Assembly: GCA_030539475.1 (NCBI GenBank)
Contig: JAUNRY010000008.1
Coordinates: 1 to 15,940, forward strand
Length of the DNA stretch: 15,940 nucleotides
Origin: Bacteroidia bacterium
Lineage (GTDB): Bacteria > Bacteroidota > Bacteroidia > Bacteroidales > Dysgonomonadaceae
Reading direction: 5' to 3'
The position numbers and the translations under genes are program-made. Below the pieces are notes generated by a model, which was not told where the DNA came from, searched no databases, and worked only from the letters and a program-made list of their open reading frames with translations. Positions 13,776-15,940 of this stretch are shown here, piece after piece; the first letter of the stretch is position 1; each line of letters begins with the position of its first letter.

Positions 13776-14513
13776 CTATTGTTTTGTATTTTCCAAAGGC
13801 GTATTTAAACAATTTTTGTAAGCTTTAATTGTTTTTTCTAATCCCGTATAAAGTGCGTCGCTGATAAGCGAATGGCCTATGGATACTTCTTTTAGCCAGG
13901 GAATGCAGGCGTAGAGGTAGTTCAGGTTTTCCAAATTCAAGTCATGCCCGGCGTTAATTCCCAATCCCAGGTTTTTGGCAAGTGTTGCCGCCTCAACGTA
14001 GGGCAATACCGCTTTTTCTCTGTTTATTTTGTATTCCTCGGCGTAGGGTCCGGTGTAAAGTTCAATTCTGTCGGCGCCAATTTTCGAAGCCATCTGTATT
14101 TTTTCCAACTCGGGATTCACGAAGATGGAAGTGCGTACGCCCATCGATTGAAATTCGCTCACAATTTCCGTCAGAAAATCTTTGTGCTTCACAGTGTCCC
14201 AGCCCTCGTCGGAAGTCAGCACATCGTGAGCGTCGGGAACCAGCGTTACTTGCGTAGGGCGGATTTTTTTTATCAGCGTTATAAACTCCGGCGAGGGATT
14301 TCCTTCGATATTAAATTCCGTGGTTACTTTGGATTGCAAATCAAACACATCGGCGTAACGGATGTGGCGTTCGTCGGGACGCGGGTGTACGGTAATGCCA
14401 TCGGCCCCAAACAACTGACAATCAATAGCCACTTGCACCACATCGGGAATATTTCCTCCTCTTGAGTTTCGCAACGTGGCAATTTTATTTATGTTTACAC
14501 TTAATTTTGTCAT
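13776..14513 (-). CDS. pdxJ: pyridoxine 5'-phosphate synthase PdxJ
   Basis: PdxJ condenses 3-amino-1-hydroxyacetone phosphate with 1-deoxyxylulose 5-phosphate to make pyridoxine 5'-phosphate in the cytoplasm. The 245-residue TIM-barrel protein shows the family start MTKLSVNINKIATLRNSRGG, then GITVHPRPDERHIR (phosphate and substrate site), FNIEGNPS, QVTLVPDAHDVLTSDEGWD, FVNPE, RIELYTGPYAE, GLGINAGHDLNLENL and EVSIGHSLISDAL. The ATG at 14513 matches the usual family start; an ATG nine bases upstream (14522) is possible. It is the first gene of the leftward exb/ton operon and is divergent from the nadK side. Confidence 0.97.
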   Translation of the reverse strand: MTKLSVNINKIATLRNSRGGNIPDVVQVAIDCQLFGADGITVHPRPDERHIRYADVFDLQSKVTTEFNIEGNPSPEFITLIKKIRPTQVTLVPDAHDVLTSDEGWDTVKHKDFLTEIVSEFQSMGVRTSIFVNPELEKIQMASKIGADRIELYTGPYAEEYKINREKAVLPYVEAATLAKNLGLGINAGHDLNLENLNYLYACIPWLKEVSIGHSLISDALYTGLEKTIKAYKNCLNTPLENTKQ

Positions 14514-14599
14514 TGGTCTCATATAAAATAAACCGGCGTTTATTTCGGATGCGAAACGATAAAAAGGCGGTGAAAGCTATTTTTTATCCAAAAAATTCC

Positions 14600-14607
14600 C
14601 ATCTTTG
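14600..14607 (+). promoter_or_regulatory. candidate -7 box for the ACT-like gene and nadK
   Basis: CATCTTTG differs by one base from the TATCTTTG found before tRNA-Phe and rpsA. It lies about 50 bases upstream of the ATG at 14657, in the 143-base divergent region with pdxJ. No convincing -33 element is present. Confidence 0.35.
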
Positions 14608-14656
14608 TATAAACGTTGCAAAATTAATACGAAATAACGGTTTTGCCTAAGAACAG

Positions 14657-15028
14657 ATGAAAGATTTTATTAAACGTCAGATAGAAAAACAGTCGGTATC
14701 GTTTACGGTGGAGAATTTTCTGGGGCTTTCCGATACGGAAAATTCGCTGATAATTATTGAAATTCCGCTCACAGACTATACCCTAACCGATATCGCACGC
14801 ATTGTTGAAAGCAACAACGCGCGCGCGATGAATCTTTTTGTGCTTCCCGTGGCCGATGGAAATACGCTGATGATTTCCATAAAGTTGAATCTTTTGGATA
14901 TTTCTCCGGTATTGATGAGTTTTGAGCGGTTCAATTATAAAGTGCTGTATTATCAGATGAAAGAAGGCGCGGTAACAGATACGCACAAAGAGCGGTTGAA
15001 CGAACTGTTGTATTATCTTGAAATGTAG
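14657..15028 (+). CDS. small ACT-like domain protein (CBS-protein C-terminal half)
   Basis: The 123-residue protein resembles the C-terminal part of CBS-domain proteins that Bacteroidales encode next to nadK. The similar stretches are LIIIEIPLTDYTLTDIARIVESNNA, then NTLMISIKLNLLDISPVLMSFERFNYKVLYY, then ERLNELLYYLEM, which suggest a beta-alpha-beta ACT-like fold. The two CBS motifs that normally precede it (about 100 residues) are missing. The upstream 143 bases are too short to encode them and contain no matching reading frame. The start ATG is the only plausible one. It is upstream of nadK on the same strand with a 74-base gap. Family comparison is from memory; a regulatory role is speculative. 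Confidence 0.65.
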   Translation: MKDFIKRQIEKQSVSFTVENFLGLSDTENSLIIIEIPLTDYTLTDIARIVESNNARAMNLFVLPVADGNTLMISIKLNLLDISPVLMSFERFNYKVLYYQMKEGAVTDTHKERLNELLYYLEM

Positions 15029-15032
15029 ACAG

Positions 15033-15067
15033 AAGAGCAAAGAACCAAGAGCAAAGACGAGTAAAGA
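15033..15067. repeat. period-7 tract between the ACT-like gene and nadK
   Basis: Five heptads on the plus strand read AAGAGCA, AAGAACC, AAGAGCA, AAGACGA, GTAAAGA. Units 1 and 3 are identical. The tract begins four bases after the TAG stop (15026-15028) of the upstream gene, and the sequence stays purine-rich to about 15072. Confidence 0.65.
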
Positions 15068-15102
15068 AAGGTGTTCATCTTCTTATGCTAAATACAAAAC
15101 TG

Positions 15103-15940
15103 ATGAAAATTGCATTATTTGGAAGTGTTTTTTCTGAACAATCTCACAGAGCCAACGCTCAGATTGTTGATGTTTGCGAAGCCGTGAAACAATATCCGGC
15201 CGAGTTGTATTTGCCCGATACTTTTTTCTACACACTTTCTCGCAACACCCAAGATAAAATTCGCCCCTGCTGTTTGCTCTTCGATGTGCTGCCTCCGGTT
15301 GATTTGGCGCTCAGCGTGGGCGGCGACGGCACATTTTTACGTACTGCCGCGGCCGTGGGCAACTTGGGAATTCCCGTACTTGGAATTAATACCGGAAGGC
15401 TGGGATTTCTGGCCGATGTGAATTTTATTGATTTACGGGAAACACTCAGCGAGATTTTTGCCAATGAATACGATATTGAAGAACGTTCGCTGCTCCAAGT
15501 ATCCGCTGATGATGATTTTGCCCTGTTTAGCCAATACAACCGCGCATTAAACGAAGTGGCCATTCTGAAACAAGATACGGCATCGATGCTAACCATTCAC
15601 ACGTATATAAACAACGATTTTCTAACCTCCTATCAGGCCGATGGATTAATTGTGGCCACGCCAACCGGCTCAACGGCTTATTCCCTCAGCGTGGGCGGGC
15701 CAATCCTCGTGCCAAGTTCTCCGAGCATTGTTTTGTCGCCCATTGCTCCTCACAATCTCACTTCGAGGCCGCTGGTAATTCAGGACGATGCAAAAATCAA
15801 CCTGAAAATCGAAAGCCGGAGCAACAGTTTTTTGGTTTCGCTGGACGGGCAGTCGCAAGTTTGCCACGAGCGGACCGAAATAAAAATTCAAAAAACAGAT
15901 TATACGCTCAAGGTGGTTAAACGCAAAGGCCATACTTTCT
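15103..15940 (+). CDS. nadK: NAD kinase NadK (3' end beyond window)
   Basis: NadK phosphorylates NAD to NADP in the cytoplasm. The 279 codons seen run off the right edge, so the last residues are missing. Family motifs are present: LSVGGDGTFLR (catalytic Asp in GGDGT), GINTGRLGFLADV, LNEVAILK (NE motif), the glycine-rich segment ADGLIVATPTGSTAYSLSVGGP, and VSLDGQ near the end. The ATG at 15103 (MKIALFGSVFSEQ) matches the usual family start. An ATG at 15085 in the same frame would add six residues. It is downstream of the ACT-like gene and divergent from pdxJ, an arrangement typical of Bacteroidales. Confidence 0.96.
   Translation, partial: MKIALFGSVFSEQSHRANAQIVDVCEAVKQYPAELYLPDTFFYTLSRNTQDKIRPCCLLFDVLPPVDLALSVGGDGTFLRTAAAVGNLGIPVLGINTGRLGFLADVNFIDLRETLSEIFANEYDIEERSLLQVSADDDFALFSQYNRALNEVAILKQDTASMLTIHTYINNDFLTSYQADGLIVATPTGSTAYSLSVGGPILVPSSPSIVLSPIAPHNLTSRPLVIQDDAKINLKIESRSNSFLVSLDGQSQVCHERTEIKIQKTDYTLKVVKRKGHTF

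Overview
The window looks like a chromosomal piece of a Bacteroidetes (order Bacteroidales) genome, perhaps a Dysgonomonadaceae-type organism. This rests on the gene neighbourhoods (sppA-lpxK-punA-thiL; pdxJ-exbB-exbD-tonB next to nadK), promoters of the TAnnTTTG type, AT-rich leaders without Shine-Dalgarno sequences, a six-domain S1 protein with a charged tail, and an ECF sigma factor paired with a membrane-anchored beta-barrel protein. Lipid A synthesis (lpxK), ExbBD/TonB and an outer-membrane barrel all point to a diderm cell. The genus is inference.

Left part (1-5148, minus strand): a palindromic REP-like element at the edge, a bidirectional terminator, tRNA-Phe(GAA), then an apparent operon read leftwards: sppA (membrane protease), lpxK (lipid A 4'-kinase), punA (purine nucleoside phosphorylase) and thiL (thiamine-monophosphate kinase). 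A TACTTTTG promoter lies in front of sppA.

Middle (5149-8132, plus strand): a divergent intergenic region, then ECF sigma factor, a protein with a cytoplasmic N-terminus, one inner-membrane helix, a long linker and a C-terminal outer-membrane barrel, and a lipoprotein. Together they look like a small envelope-sensing unit that ends at a strong hairpin shared with the converging rpsA.

Right-middle (8158-14513, minus strand): rpsA (ribosomal protein S1), a DJ-1/PfpI protein, a TonB/TolA-like protein, a HEPN-MNT toxin-antitoxin-like pair, exbD, exbB and pdxJ. The HEPN-MNT pair sits between exbD and the tonB-like gene and is visibly more AT-rich than the host operon, so it looks like an insertion into a proton-motive-force transduction operon.

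Right end (14657-15940, plus strand): a small protein resembling only the C-terminal ACT-like part of CBS proteins found near nadK, then nadK (NAD kinase), cut by the window end.

The most notable unexplained structure is a set of six intergenic tracts with a period of about seven bases, each with its own unit. Five of them begin at or within about 12 bases of a stop codon. Also notable are an rpsA promoter built into the terminator hairpin of the gene upstream, and an Asp where trimeric purine nucleoside phosphorylases usually carry the base-binding Asn.
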